Below are positions 30,084 through 39,877 of a stretch of 49,869 nt of DNA, in pieces; the stretch's first letter is position 1, and every line of letters starts with the position of its first letter. A program made the position numbers and the translations under genes. This DNA comes from Selaginella moellendorffii. Its lineage: Eukaryota; Streptophyta; Lycopodiopsida; Selaginellales; Selaginellaceae. The notes beneath the pieces were generated by a model. That model saw nothing but the letters and a program-made list of their open reading frames with translations, did not search any database and had not been told where the DNA came from. The stretch lies in NCBI RefSeq assembly GCF_000143415.4, contig NW_003314351.1:660674-710542 (forward strand). Reading direction: 5' to 3'.

Positions 30084-31445
30084 TGTAAGTGCCTAATTTT
30101 TCCATTCTACTTTAGTCACTTAACCATTAGTCACTTAACCACAACGTCGACCACATGGAGGAGTCTCACTCTCAACCTCCATAAGCCCTATTCTAGACTT
30201 GGGGACTTGCTAGCCCCAAGAATGGTATTTATGCCACTCAACGTTTGCACTTGGTCCAAGTGCTCCACGTGTCAGATCCCATGACTGACACCCAAAGGTA
30301 CCATTGACATATCAACTCATTATGCTAATGCCATGTTTATTCACCTTTGCCACACTGGTGGTCAACCACCACTTGCATCATAGTCCTATCTCTCAAAGAC
30401 TAGGCCATCCATTCATGAATGATCATCCCAGATCCACAACTTAGCATCCATAGGATGCCAGCAAACATGGCGAATAGCCTTCCCTAATATTCCTTTCTTA
30501 GTCCCCACTAAGTCCCTTTCTGTCCATGGCCGAGTTTGCCAACACTGCTGCTAGATCAAAGCCCACAGGCTTGACCATTATGTCCCATTGAGCTCTAGGA
30601 CTTGCTGTATGACTGTATCCTTGGTCACCACACAAGTGGATTGCTCCTCTTTCTTTCCACAGTTTGGGACTTTGGGATGACATTTTGAAACACTATGGCC
30701 CTACGTGAGTCTCATGGGTACTTTTCCCACCATCCACCTTTGGGTGCCCTAGCTAGGTGGCTAGAGTGAGGTTCCAATGAGCCACACTAGGTATCCAAGT
30801 AGGTAGTGCCACCCACACTTAGACTGAGAGCATTGATCATTCGATCTCCCGGGGGAGCTAGAGTTAGCTTTTGAACACTTCACCAGGCTACCCTGCTTGT
30901 TTGTCTGTATTCACTCTAGTCTTGGACATCCTAGTGGTTATATCACCACCCAACATGTTCATATAGCCTTCTTGGGCCATACTAGCCTTTCTTGCAAAAC
31001 TTGTTCCAGTAAAGTCCAACTCCCACACTTGCTTTCACTCAACAGCCTATATTAGTATTTGGACTCAAATGTAGACTCAGACTCGTACTTGGTCTCGGAT
31101 TTGGACTTGGTCTCAGTCTCAGTCTTGATCTTGGTTCCATCTTGGGTCCATCTCAAACTCCATCTTGGACTCCATTATAGGTTCATCTCGGACTCTATCT
31201 TGGGTCCATCTCAGACTCCACGTGTCATGTGTTAGTCTGTTTGTGTCCATTTTCTAGAAACTCACTAATTGCTTTCTTTGTGCTCGTTCCTCAAGCCCTT
31301 TGTTGGGAGTTCCACTCCCACTCTTGACTTTTTGAGTCAGAGCTTTTAATCCAAATGTGTTATGCTCATTTGGCTGCTGCCTCGGCCCCTTCCACATGGC
31401 ATCATTTCGGCTCCACTTTGGGGCTTAGGGATTTTGTGTCTCACA
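30084..31445 (-). repeat. LARD-family LTR (3' LTR of an inverted, deleted copy)
   Basis: The plus strand runs from TGTAAGTGCCTAATTTTTCC to TTTTGTGTCTCACA, 1362 bp, with a reduced hexamer array (about 31065-31225). The matching second LTR is at about 31783-33196, with only 340 bp of interior between them. Confidence 0.82.
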
Positions 31446-31782
31446 ACTCCACCCATAGATGAAGTTCGATGTCCTCATTAAACGATAAACAAGTTTATAA
31501 AGTAACACTAGCATGCATTACCATTTCAATCCTTAGCACCAAGCCAATATTTGTCGATGGGTTGACACCCAAGGCTCACTATGCCTTTGATATCCTCTAA
31601 GGAGTAACTTAGGGATGAACCTACTCAATAACTTAGAGAGTGGTTCTTTAATCTGGATATGCTCACTGTGTAATCCCACATATCAGGATTAATGTCATTA
31701 CGTATGGGCCTTTTTATGCCCATTGCTAACCATGCCAAAATCCTTTTTTGGCTTTGTCCAATTCAAATAGACAGACTTGGAT
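31446..31782 (-). mobile_element. Remnant interior between two inverted LARD LTRs
   Basis: It matches two separated parts of the intact interior (44074-44280 and about 46430-46600), so most of the interior is deleted. No coding capacity. Confidence 0.65.
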
Positions 31783-33196
31783 GGCCGACACCCAAATGTA
31801 CCACCAACATATCAGCCCGTTATGCTAAAGCCGTGCCCCTTCACCTTTGTCAAACTGGTGGTCTAACACCACCTACATCACAGTCCCGTCTCTCAAAGAC
31901 TAGGCCATCCATCTATGACTGATTATCCCAGATCCACTCCTTAGCATCCTTAAGATGCCTCCAGACATGGGGAACAACCTTTCCTAATATCCTGTTTTTG
32001 GTCCCCATCAAGTCCCTTTCTGTCCATGGCTGTGTTTGCTAACATTGCCACTGGGTCAAGGCTCATAGGCCTAACCACTAAGTCCCACTATCCTCTGAGA
32101 GTTCTTCACCATGTGACTGTATCCTTGTTCACTACACCAGAGGATTTCTCCTCTTCCTTTTCATACTCTGAGATATTGGGACAACATTTTAGAACACCAT
32201 GGCCCTATGCGAGCCTCATGGGTACTCTCCCCACCTTCCGCCTTTGGGTGCTCTAGCCATAAGCTTAGAGCAAGGTTCCATTGAGCCACGCCAGGTATCC
32301 AAGTAAGTAGTGCCACCCATGCTTGGACTAGGAGCATCGACCATTCGATTTCCCAAAGGACCTAGAGCCAACTCTTGAACACTTCACCAAGCTACCTCAC
32401 TTGTTAGTCCGTATTCACTCTAGCCTTAGACTCCTCAATGGATATATCATCACAACATGTGACCATAGCCTTCCTGGGTCACACTGGCCTTTCCTGGACA
32501 AACTAGCTCCACTGGGTCCAACCTCCACACTTTTCCCCCCCCCTAGGGGTTGATTGATTTGGGATTTCACTCAACAGCTTGTCTTAATATTCGGACTCAA
32601 ACTTGGACTCGGACTCGGACTCGAACTCGGACTCAGTCTCGGTCTTGGTCTCTTGGTCTCGGTCTCGGTCTTGGTCTCAGTCTTGGTCTTGGTTTTGGTC
32701 TCAGTCTCTTGGTCTCGGTCTTAGTCTTGGTCTCAATTCCATTTCAGACTCCATCTCAAACTTCATCTATCTTGGACTCCATCTCAGGTCCATATCGGTC
32801 TCAATTCCATCTTGGACTCCATCTCGGATTCCATTTCAAACTCCATCTCAGGTCCATCTCAGACTCCATCTCGGGTCCATCTCAAACTCCATCTTGGGTC
32901 CATCTTAGATCTATATCAGACTCCATCTTGGGTCCATCTTGAACTCCATCTTGGGTCCATCTTGGACTCCATATGTCATTTGTTGGTCCTCTTGTGTCCC
33001 TTTTCTAGAGACTCACTAATTGCTCACTTTGTGCTCGTTCCTCGAGCCCTTTATTGGGAGTTTCACTCCGACTCTTGACTTTTAAAGTTGAAACTTTTAG
33101 TCCAAATGTGTTACGCTCATTTCGTTTCCACCTTAGCCTCTTCCATATGGCACCCTTCTGGCTCCATTTTAGGGCTTAGGGAGTTTGTGTTTCACA
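31783..33196 (-). repeat. LARD-family LTR, 5' LTR of the inverted copy, truncated
   Basis: It starts at the CCGACACCC block (about 200 bp of the LTR end and the primer site are missing) and ends TTTGTGTTTCACA. A hexamer array occupies about 32590-32970. Confidence 0.78.
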
Positions 33197-33565
33197 TAGA
33201 AATGGGCTAATAAGGGAATGATTTTGGGATCTTGGGAATAATATAAGGTTTTCCTTAGAGAGTTGAGGATATGATTTGAATAAGCATTTGACTTAGTAAA
33301 TTGGCTAATGTAGTTGTGGTAAACAACTATACTTGGGATCAAAGGAAAGATAGAGACTCCAAAACAATAAAGGAGTCGCAAGATTATCCTCATATAGTTG
33401 AGGTTGGTACTCATGAATTTGATACCAAAATTAATGACCATAGGAGGTCAAATACGGATGAGGACACGAGTGTTCCGAATATGACTTTAGGTATCAAAAG
33501 TTACTTGTCAGCTAGTTCTTTTGGGTATTCTTTCCTTACTGCCATGACAGCAGAAGGTCGGTATT
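33197..33565 (+). mobile_element. LARD interior segment, plus orientation
   Basis: It matches the minus strand of about 47760-47990. Its left end (TAGAAATGGGCTAAT) continues the sequence that stops at 30083 (AGTGGA): intact interior reads GTGGATAGAAAAGGG. So the inverted LTR pair 30084-33196 sits inside this plus-strand element. No coding capacity. Confidence 0.65.
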
Positions 33566-33995
33566 GTTAGACCTGTTATCAGTTTCCACTTGAGCTAGTT
33601 GAGAAACTGGTCAATAGCTGTGAATTTAAATCAGATAAACATAAGGTAGGAACCCTATGTGTTTCTTGCTGAGCATATTTGGCCTGGTTTGAAAAACTCC
33701 TATCATTAGCTTGGACTTACTAGTATCAAGAACCCCTATAATATTGAGCTTGGTCCCTCAATATTTGTTAAATGATAGCTTACCATGTTTGCAAAACACC
33801 CTCACTATCATGCCTTTTGTGTTAGTCTCATTCCGGTCCCAAATGTTATTTATAGAAAGTATCTAGATTTGCTCATTTGGTATATTCATGGAATGTAGAA
33901 ATTGTTCTGAACACAATGGTGTTCATCCCATGTCCAAATTTACAATCTAGAGACATTCTATATATAATATGTTTCGAGCTTATTTTAGAGACTAT
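33566..33995. other. LARD-associated sequence; no gene seen
   Basis: The 33860-33995 part recurs inverted at 29560-29690. Nothing else was recognised. It ends at the TRIM target duplication. Confidence 0.45.
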
Positions 33996-34198
33996 TGTAA
34001 GCAACCAAAGGGAACGACTCGAGAGATGATCCATAGGGTTCAAATATAGAGGGAAAGGGCCCATGAACAAGAGTGCACCCCCTTTTTCAATCGGTTAAGG
34101 GTCTTGGGATATTTGGGGTTAAGCTTCCTTGGGTTTGAATAATGTTAGGCTGGGAATAGTATTAGACCTCCCGGGAAGTCCAAATTTAGGAGTTTACA
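33996..34198 (+). repeat. TRIM 5' LTR
   Basis: TGTAAGCAACC...GGAGTTTACA; a direct repeat of 34405-34598 with an indel and scattered changes. Confidence 0.88.
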
Positions 34199-34199
34199 T

Positions 34200-34216
34200 T
34201 TGGTATCAAAACGAGT
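34200..34216 (+). other. TRIM primer binding site
   Basis: TTGGTATCAAAACGAG lies just inside the 5' LTR and is similar to the initiator-Met site TGGTATCAGAGC. Confidence 0.7.
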
Positions 34217-34404
34217 CTCGAGTCCGACTCTATTTGTTGGCTAAGGGAATCACACCACATGTTGATTGACATTTGGCTGGTCTAGTTTGCTCCCGCTGGG
34301 CTCGACCCGAGGGGTAGGGTGTCAAGAGAGTAGGGCTCTCGGGAGAGTTGTGGCTCTCAGCTTCCATTCATGAGGGCGTGAATTTGCAGGGAAGCGTGGT
34401 AGAT

Positions 34405-34598
34405 TGTAAGCAACCAAAGGGAACGACTCGAGAGATGATCCATAGGGTTCAAATATAGAGGGACAGGGCCCATGAACAAAAGTGCACCTCTTTTTCCAAT
34501 CGGTTAAGGGTCTTGGGATATTTAGGGTTAAGCGTCCTTGGGTTTGAATGGTACTAGACTGGGTGACCTCCCAGGAAGTCCAAACTCAAGAGCTTACA
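34405..34598 (+). repeat. TRIM 3' LTR
   Basis: TGTAAGCAACC...GAGCTTACA, followed by ACTAG, the counterpart of ACTAT before the 5' LTR. Confidence 0.88.
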
Positions 34599-34603
34599 AC
34601 TAG

Positions 34604-36948
34604 CTCCTACTACAAAGGGTGGCTAAGGGTGTCTTTGTTTTCCATCCGGCTTGGGTCTAAACCCAAGTTCCACACTATGCTAGCTGGTGGAGTTCCCATA
34701 TCCTTGCATTAGGCCACTAGTATACTGAAATAGCACTAGATTATATTTGGCTCTGTTTTAGGTGCTAGTTTTGGCATTAGGATGCTGGATACTCTAGGAC
34801 TGTTCTAGGACCTTATGGGTCTGTGGATTAACCAAGTCCAAAACTGCTAGATGACTCAAGTAGAGTCAAGAGATGGTCCTAAAAGAATTGATGGAAGCAT
34901 TTGGACTGAGGTGTGTGGTACCCCACGAAGGATGGGGGGGGGGATCATAGGATCCAAGGATGAGAACAGAGGGTATCTCATCGATGGCAAAATGTGCCAT
35001 GCTAAAGTCGTGGGAAAGGTGTTCCCAAAAGGAAAACAACTTTGACACAAAGTTGTGTGTGACCTCTATGGTGTAGTGCTAACGGATGGTTGGCATGAGA
35101 AAGAGTGGCATTGGTCTTGGCAAAGACTTAGACACAAAGAAGAAGTGTCATAGAGGTAGGCTCGTGGAGCCGATGGTGTGGAGACACCAAATGTGCCAAG
35201 GTGTGATACCTTGAGGCTATGTTGGTGGGTTCATGAGAACCCCTTGCCAAAGGAATCCCAAGGGAAATGGGAATGGCATAGCCTAAGCTGCAAAGCATGC
35301 AGTTGGAGTGCGGTGACCCAGATAATGATGGAGGTGTGAAAGCACCAAGCAATGAGTTGTAGGACTTGACAACTATGAGGCAACTAAGCAAGAGGTGCAA
35401 AATAACTGGTTAAACGGGTAGAAGGTAGCTCCCCAAGACTTCTAGCATAGGGAAGTCGGATATACCCTTACGGGGGATAAGTTGCTTATGTTGCGATATA
35501 GTAAGTCAATGTCATAAAAGGAAATACTCATTGTCAAGGGAGCCATCATTGGGACACCCAAACACTATAGAACACTAGGAGGTGGTGTTTGATGTCGCGA
35601 GAGTAATAAATAAGGCCCAAGGGACTAAGTCCCTAGCGAATGATGGATAGAAGGTGCTATCCAAATGTCCAAGGTTGCGGAGACAGGAGAGGACTGTCTA
35701 CCCAAGTTGGGCAAAGCCAAAAATGGAATTTTGGCAAGGCTAGTGATGGGCATGTAAAGGCCTATAAGCAACAATGTAATTCCAGTGTGTGGGATTATAA
35801 GGTGAGCATACCCGGATTGAGGAACCACTCCCTGGGCTATTGGGTAGGTTCATCCCTAAGAATATTTGCTAAGGCATGATAGAAAGTGCAAAGCTATCCT
35901 CTTGGTCTGGAGGAGAATGACCGAAGGAAAGGTGTGAAGCCAAAAAGCAAGAAGTAAGGGGATAGAACCGAACCGTAGGAATCAAAGGGCATAACCAAGG
36001 TGGGTTATGCCAGCTGGGAGTGGAGAATCAAATGGGGGCTCGAGGGTGTTGCCGCTAGCAATCGTGATGCCATGAGAGTCTAAAATATGGAATTGTCCAT
36101 GTTAGACTATGTGGCATTTGGAAGGCTTGCAAAAAGGGAGGCCTTAGCAAGCTGAGGGACAGAGTTCCTTCAAGGTTCCCAAAGACGATTCTAGGTAGCT
36201 TAGTACCTAGAAAGGCGAAGTGTAAATGGTTCATGGAATGCGCGAAATCAGAGTGGCGCAGCAAAAGCGTGGTCTTGAAACTTGCCATGAGGCAAGGCTA
36301 TCAAGGTTAGGGAAGTAGTTCCCGAGTGTTCAAAGAGAGGGCTTTGAACGAAAGTCGATGGTCAAGGACTTTCACGCTTATGCAGGAACCACGTTACAGT
36401 GGTCGGAGGACTTGCCAAGCGAGATTGGCACGTCGGGGGAACAAATACCCTAGTTGAAGGTGATAACTTCAAAAAGGGTGGGCCATGGGGCCGAGCATGG
36501 AGGAGTCCATGCATGATCACAGACATGTCAAGTGAGAGGACTTGGCAGTGTGGAGGAACTAGGTTCCTAAACTGTGATCTGTAGCGCGCTTTAAAAATAA
36601 GTTGGTGCACCGGCGTGGGGAGTCACGCCAGGCATCTTGTGTGATGCCGTCCGTAGATGCATATACAGAGGTTGGGTTCGAGTCCCGACCCTCTAGTGCT
36701 TGGGTTCGAGTCCCAAATCACTAGGGCGTGGTGATGGTTTGGAATATGGGGACACTCATATTTTGGTGGTCATGGACTCTCAGTGGGGAGACTGGTTTGG
36801 TGGGGAGACTGGTGAGCCTTCAATGTCAGACCATTGACAAATATTGGCTAGGTGCCAAGGAGGGAAATGGTAACACATGCGAGTGTTACTTTACAAAATG
36901 GTTTACCGTTCGATGAGGACATCGAACTTCGTCTATGGGTGGTGGAGT
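34604..36948 (+). mobile_element. LARD interior, plus orientation, leading to its 3' LTR
   Basis: From about 34800 it matches the minus strand of 45520-47460 closely, showing both are copies of the same interior. Relative to the minus copy it lacks about 1.25 kb (equivalent to 44270-45520). The frames on either strand are short and lack gag or pol motifs. It includes a G10 run near 34936 and the twin T-arm-like hairpins at 36667-36724. The sequence just before the LTR (GGGTGGTGGAGT) is purine-rich and may serve as polypurine tract. Confidence 0.78.
36667..36724 (+). repeat. Twin tRNA T-arm-like hairpins (tandem B-box motifs)
   Basis: Two adjacent hairpins each have a 5-bp stem and the 7-base loop TTCGAGT, exactly like a tRNA T-arm, and each is extended by a 5-6 bp outer stem. 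The first pairs 36667-36671 with 36690-36694; the second pairs 36693-36698 with 36719-36724. Both contain GGTTCGAGTCC, a perfect Pol III B box. No A box or full tRNA cloverleaf was found. Confidence 0.7.
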
Positions 36949-38837
36949 TGTGAGACACAAAATCCCTAGGCCCCAAAGTGGAGCTGGAAGGGTGCCACGT
37001 GGTAGTGGCCGAAGCGAGAGCCAAACGAGCGTAACACGTTTGGACCAAAAGCTCCGACTTGAAAAGTCAAGAGCGGGAGTGGAACTCCCAACGAAGTGCT
37101 CGAGGAACGAGCACGAAGCGAGCAAAAAGCGAGGCTCCAAAAAGGGACCCAAAAAGGACCAACACATGACACGTGGAAGTGTCCGAGATGGACTCGAGTT
37201 GGAGTCCGAAGTGGAGTCCGAGATGGACTCGAGTTGGAGTCCGAAGTGGAGTCCGAGATGGACCCGAGTTGGAGTCCGAAGTGGAGTCCGAGATGGAGTC
37301 CGAAGTGGAGTCCGAGATGGAGTCCGAGATGGACCCGAGATGGACCCGAGATCGAGTCCGAGATGGACCCGAGATGGACCCGAGATCGAGTCCGAGATGG
37401 ACCCGAGATAGAGTCCGAGATGGACCGAGACGGAGTCCGATATGGAGTCCGAGATGGAGTCCGAGATGGAGTCCGAGATTGAGTCCGAGATGGACCCGAG
37501 ATGGAGTTCGAGATTGAGTCCGAGATGGACCCGAGATGGAGTCCGAGATGGAGTTCGAGATCGAGTCCGAGATGGACCCGAGATGGAGTCCGAGATGGAC
37601 CCGAGATGGAGTCCGAGATGGACCCGAGATGGAGTCTGAGATGGAGTCCAAGATGGATCCAAGATGGAGTCCGAGATGGACCCGAGACCGAGACCGAGAC
37701 CGAGGCCGAAGCCGAGACCGAGACCGAGTCCGAGTCCGATACCGGGACCGAGACCGAGTCCGAGTCCGAGTTCAAGCCCGAGTCCGAGTCCGAATACTAA
37801 TACAGGCAGTTGGGTGAAAGCCCAAAGCGATCGTCCCCCAGGGGGGGGGGGGGCTGCAGGGGGTTCCAAAAGTATAGTAGGGAGAGTGTGGGGGTTGGAG
37901 CCCAGTGGAGCCAGTTGGGCCAGGAAGGGCCAGTTTGGCCCAGGAAGGACTAGTTTGGTCCAGGAAGGCCATACCCAGTGTTGGGTGATGAGCTGACCAC
38001 TGGGAAGTCCAAGACTAGAGTGAATACGGACCGACAAGCGGGGTAGCTTAGTGAAGTGTTCAAGAGCCGGCTTTAGTTCCCCCGGGAGATCGACTGGCCG
38101 ATGCTCCCAGTCCAAGTGTGGGTGGCACTACCTACTTGGATACCTGGTGTGGCTGAACAGAACCCGCTCTAAGCCCATGGCTAGAGCACCCAAGGGCAGA
38201 AGGCGAGGAGAGTACCCAGGTGGCTCGCGTAAGGCCACGGTGTTCCGAAATGTTGTCCCAAAGGCCCAGACTGTGGAAAGAAAGAGGAGCAGTCCTCTGG
38301 GGTAGTGACCAAGGACACAGTCGCGTGGTGAGGAAGTCCCAGAGGACCGTGGGACTCAGTGGTCGGGCCTGTGAGTCTCGATCCAGTGGCAGTGTTGGCA
38401 AACACGGCCAGGGGCAGAAAGGGATCTAGTGGGGACTGACAGAGGGATATTGGGGAAGGCTATTCCCCTTGTCGGTGGGCATCCTAAGGATGCTAAGGAG
38501 TGGATCTGAGATGACCACTCACGGATGGTTTGCCTAGTCTTGGGGAGCCAAGACGGTGATGCAAGTGGTATTGGACTACTAGTGTGGCAAAGGTGATTGG
38601 GCATGGCCTTAGCGTAACGGGCTGCTATGTCGGTGATACCTTTGAGTGTCGGTCATGGGATCGGACACGTGGAGCACTTGGACCAAGTGCAAATGTTGAG
38701 TGGCATGGATGCCATTCTCGGGGCTAGCAAGTCCCAAGTCCTAGATTGGACTTATGGAGGTTGTGAATGAGACTCCTCCAAGTGGTCGGAGGTGTGGTTA
38801 AGTGACTAAAGTAGAATGGAAAATTTAGTCGCTTACA
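36949..38837 (+). repeat. LARD-family LTR, plus orientation, complete
   Basis: 1889 bp, TGTGAGACACAAAATCCC...AAATTTAGTCGCTTACA. In order it has a CACGTG motif (about 37167), a hexamer array (37180-37800), a G13 run followed by CTGCAGGGGG (about 37843), the conserved CAAGAGCCGGC block (38061) and a second CACGTG motif (about 38670). It is the 3' LTR of the plus-strand copy; its 5' LTR is not intact in the window. Confidence 0.88.
37180..37800. repeat. Hexamer array in the plus-strand LTR
   Basis: About 100 hexamers of the GAGTCC, GAGATG, GACCCG and GTTGGA types. The 5' part is mainly 24-base units. The last 110 bases are purer (GAGACC/GAGTCC). It is open in several frames on both strands without being coding. 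Confidence 0.92.
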
Positions 38838-39290
38838 GAGTTATTCCATGTACCATGGGTAAAAGTAAACCTCTCTTGGGTTTGCTATGAGTGGCAAATA
38901 GGCTGGTCCGTAACTATTTAGCACAACACTAGTGGATCCTTCTTAGGTATGATTACAAGTGGATCAATTAAGACTGTAGGGATTAATCTATTGATTCAAA
39001 TAGTCATTGCCGTGCTCTTTCATAAATTTTTTTTGGATTACACTAAAAGTAATGCTAACACAAGCTTGAGGTTTAGTCAAAGATAAGACCGAAAAGAGAG
39101 TTGTTAGGGATGAAGGATCAAACATGTAAATCATCCTCTCTTCTTGCAAATATAATTTGTAACGAGATTTGACTCATTGCCCATGGTCACATTATACAAT
39201 CAAGAATCCTTATCTTGATGCATGTTGGTTATGATGGTCTTAGAAGTGGTGAATAGCAGTGGAGCACTATACCATTTTCTTTAGATTTAC
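38838..39290. other. Intergenic; no gene seen
   Basis: No repeat end or coding frame was recognised between the LTR at 38837 and the gag remnant. Confidence 0.45.
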
Positions 39291-39309
39291 TATTGAAGAC
39301 TTGGGTTAC

Positions 39310-39425
39310 AATGTTTAATTCTTTTTTGGAGAATGTTCGCATAGAACTTCGACATTTCCAGCAAGGGAAAATTATGCTTGCGGACTATATTGAGAAGATT
39401 GAGCAAAAAATCCAAGGCAAGAACC
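39310..39425 (+). pseudogene. Gypsy gag remnant
   Basis: The plus strand encodes IELRHFQQGKIMLADYIEK, nearly the same as the gag core of Gypsy-2 (IELRHFQQGKMTLGDYIEKL), with no further gag domain recognisable. Confidence 0.65.
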
Positions 39426-39539
39426 ATGGTATAGTAAAAAAACACCCTCGAGAAGTTAGAAAAGAAACTATGAAAGTAAAAGTGAAAAAAAGGAAGTAAA
39501 GGAAAAAAAGAGAAGAGGAACACCTCACTAGATGAAGTG

Positions 39540-39860
39540 TTTGAGGTGAAAGTGGTTGTGAGGATGTGGAAGTTCACATTTATCAGCATTTGCTAGCATG
39601 TATGCTTTGCCTCCAATGTGTTGCTGGACGAAGTAAGGGCCAGTCTAACAAGGAGAGAACTTTGAAGTTGGTGTGAACTCCTTGAATAGAATGAGGTTGC
39701 CATCCTCAAATAGTTTAGCTGACTACTAGTGATTGATGACTAACTTAATCTTTTGCATGCCTCTAATGAGATGTTTAGCTATGGCTTGTCACTGTTCTTC
39801 CAAGGCGAGAACCTCCAAGTCACATACATGAAGTTTCTCCTCATCATTAATTTGCATCTG
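39540..39860 (-). pseudogene. Gypsy integrase C-terminal remnant
   Basis: The minus strand shows AIAKHLIRGMQKIK, then KLFEDGNLILFKEF and, after a stop, TGPYFVQQHIGGKAY. These match the integrase C-terminal (GPY) region of gypsy elements. The orientation is opposite to the gag remnant beside it, so they do not form one simple element. Confidence 0.6.
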
Positions 39861-39877
39861 TGTTGTATATTGAAGTT

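Larger units (their letters stand above)
33996..34598 (+). mobile_element. TRIM (terminal-repeat retrotransposon in miniature)
   Basis: A 603-bp element with LTRs of 203 bp (33996-34198) and 194 bp (34405-34598). Both start TGTAAGCAACC and end TTTACA or CTTACA. A primer binding site follows the 5' LTR, and a purine-rich stretch (GCAGGGAAGCG) precedes the 3' LTR. The flanks are ACTAT and ACTAG, a 5-bp target duplication with one change. The 206-bp interior has no coding capacity. An empty site (AGAGACTAACTCC on the opposite strand near 29530) confirms the insertion limits. Mobilisation would need proteins from another element. Confidence 0.88.

Noticed and set aside
36650-36725. tRNA gene
   Set aside because: Two perfect B boxes are present, but there is no A box, D-arm or anticodon arm, and the spacing between the T-arm-like hairpins does not allow a cloverleaf.
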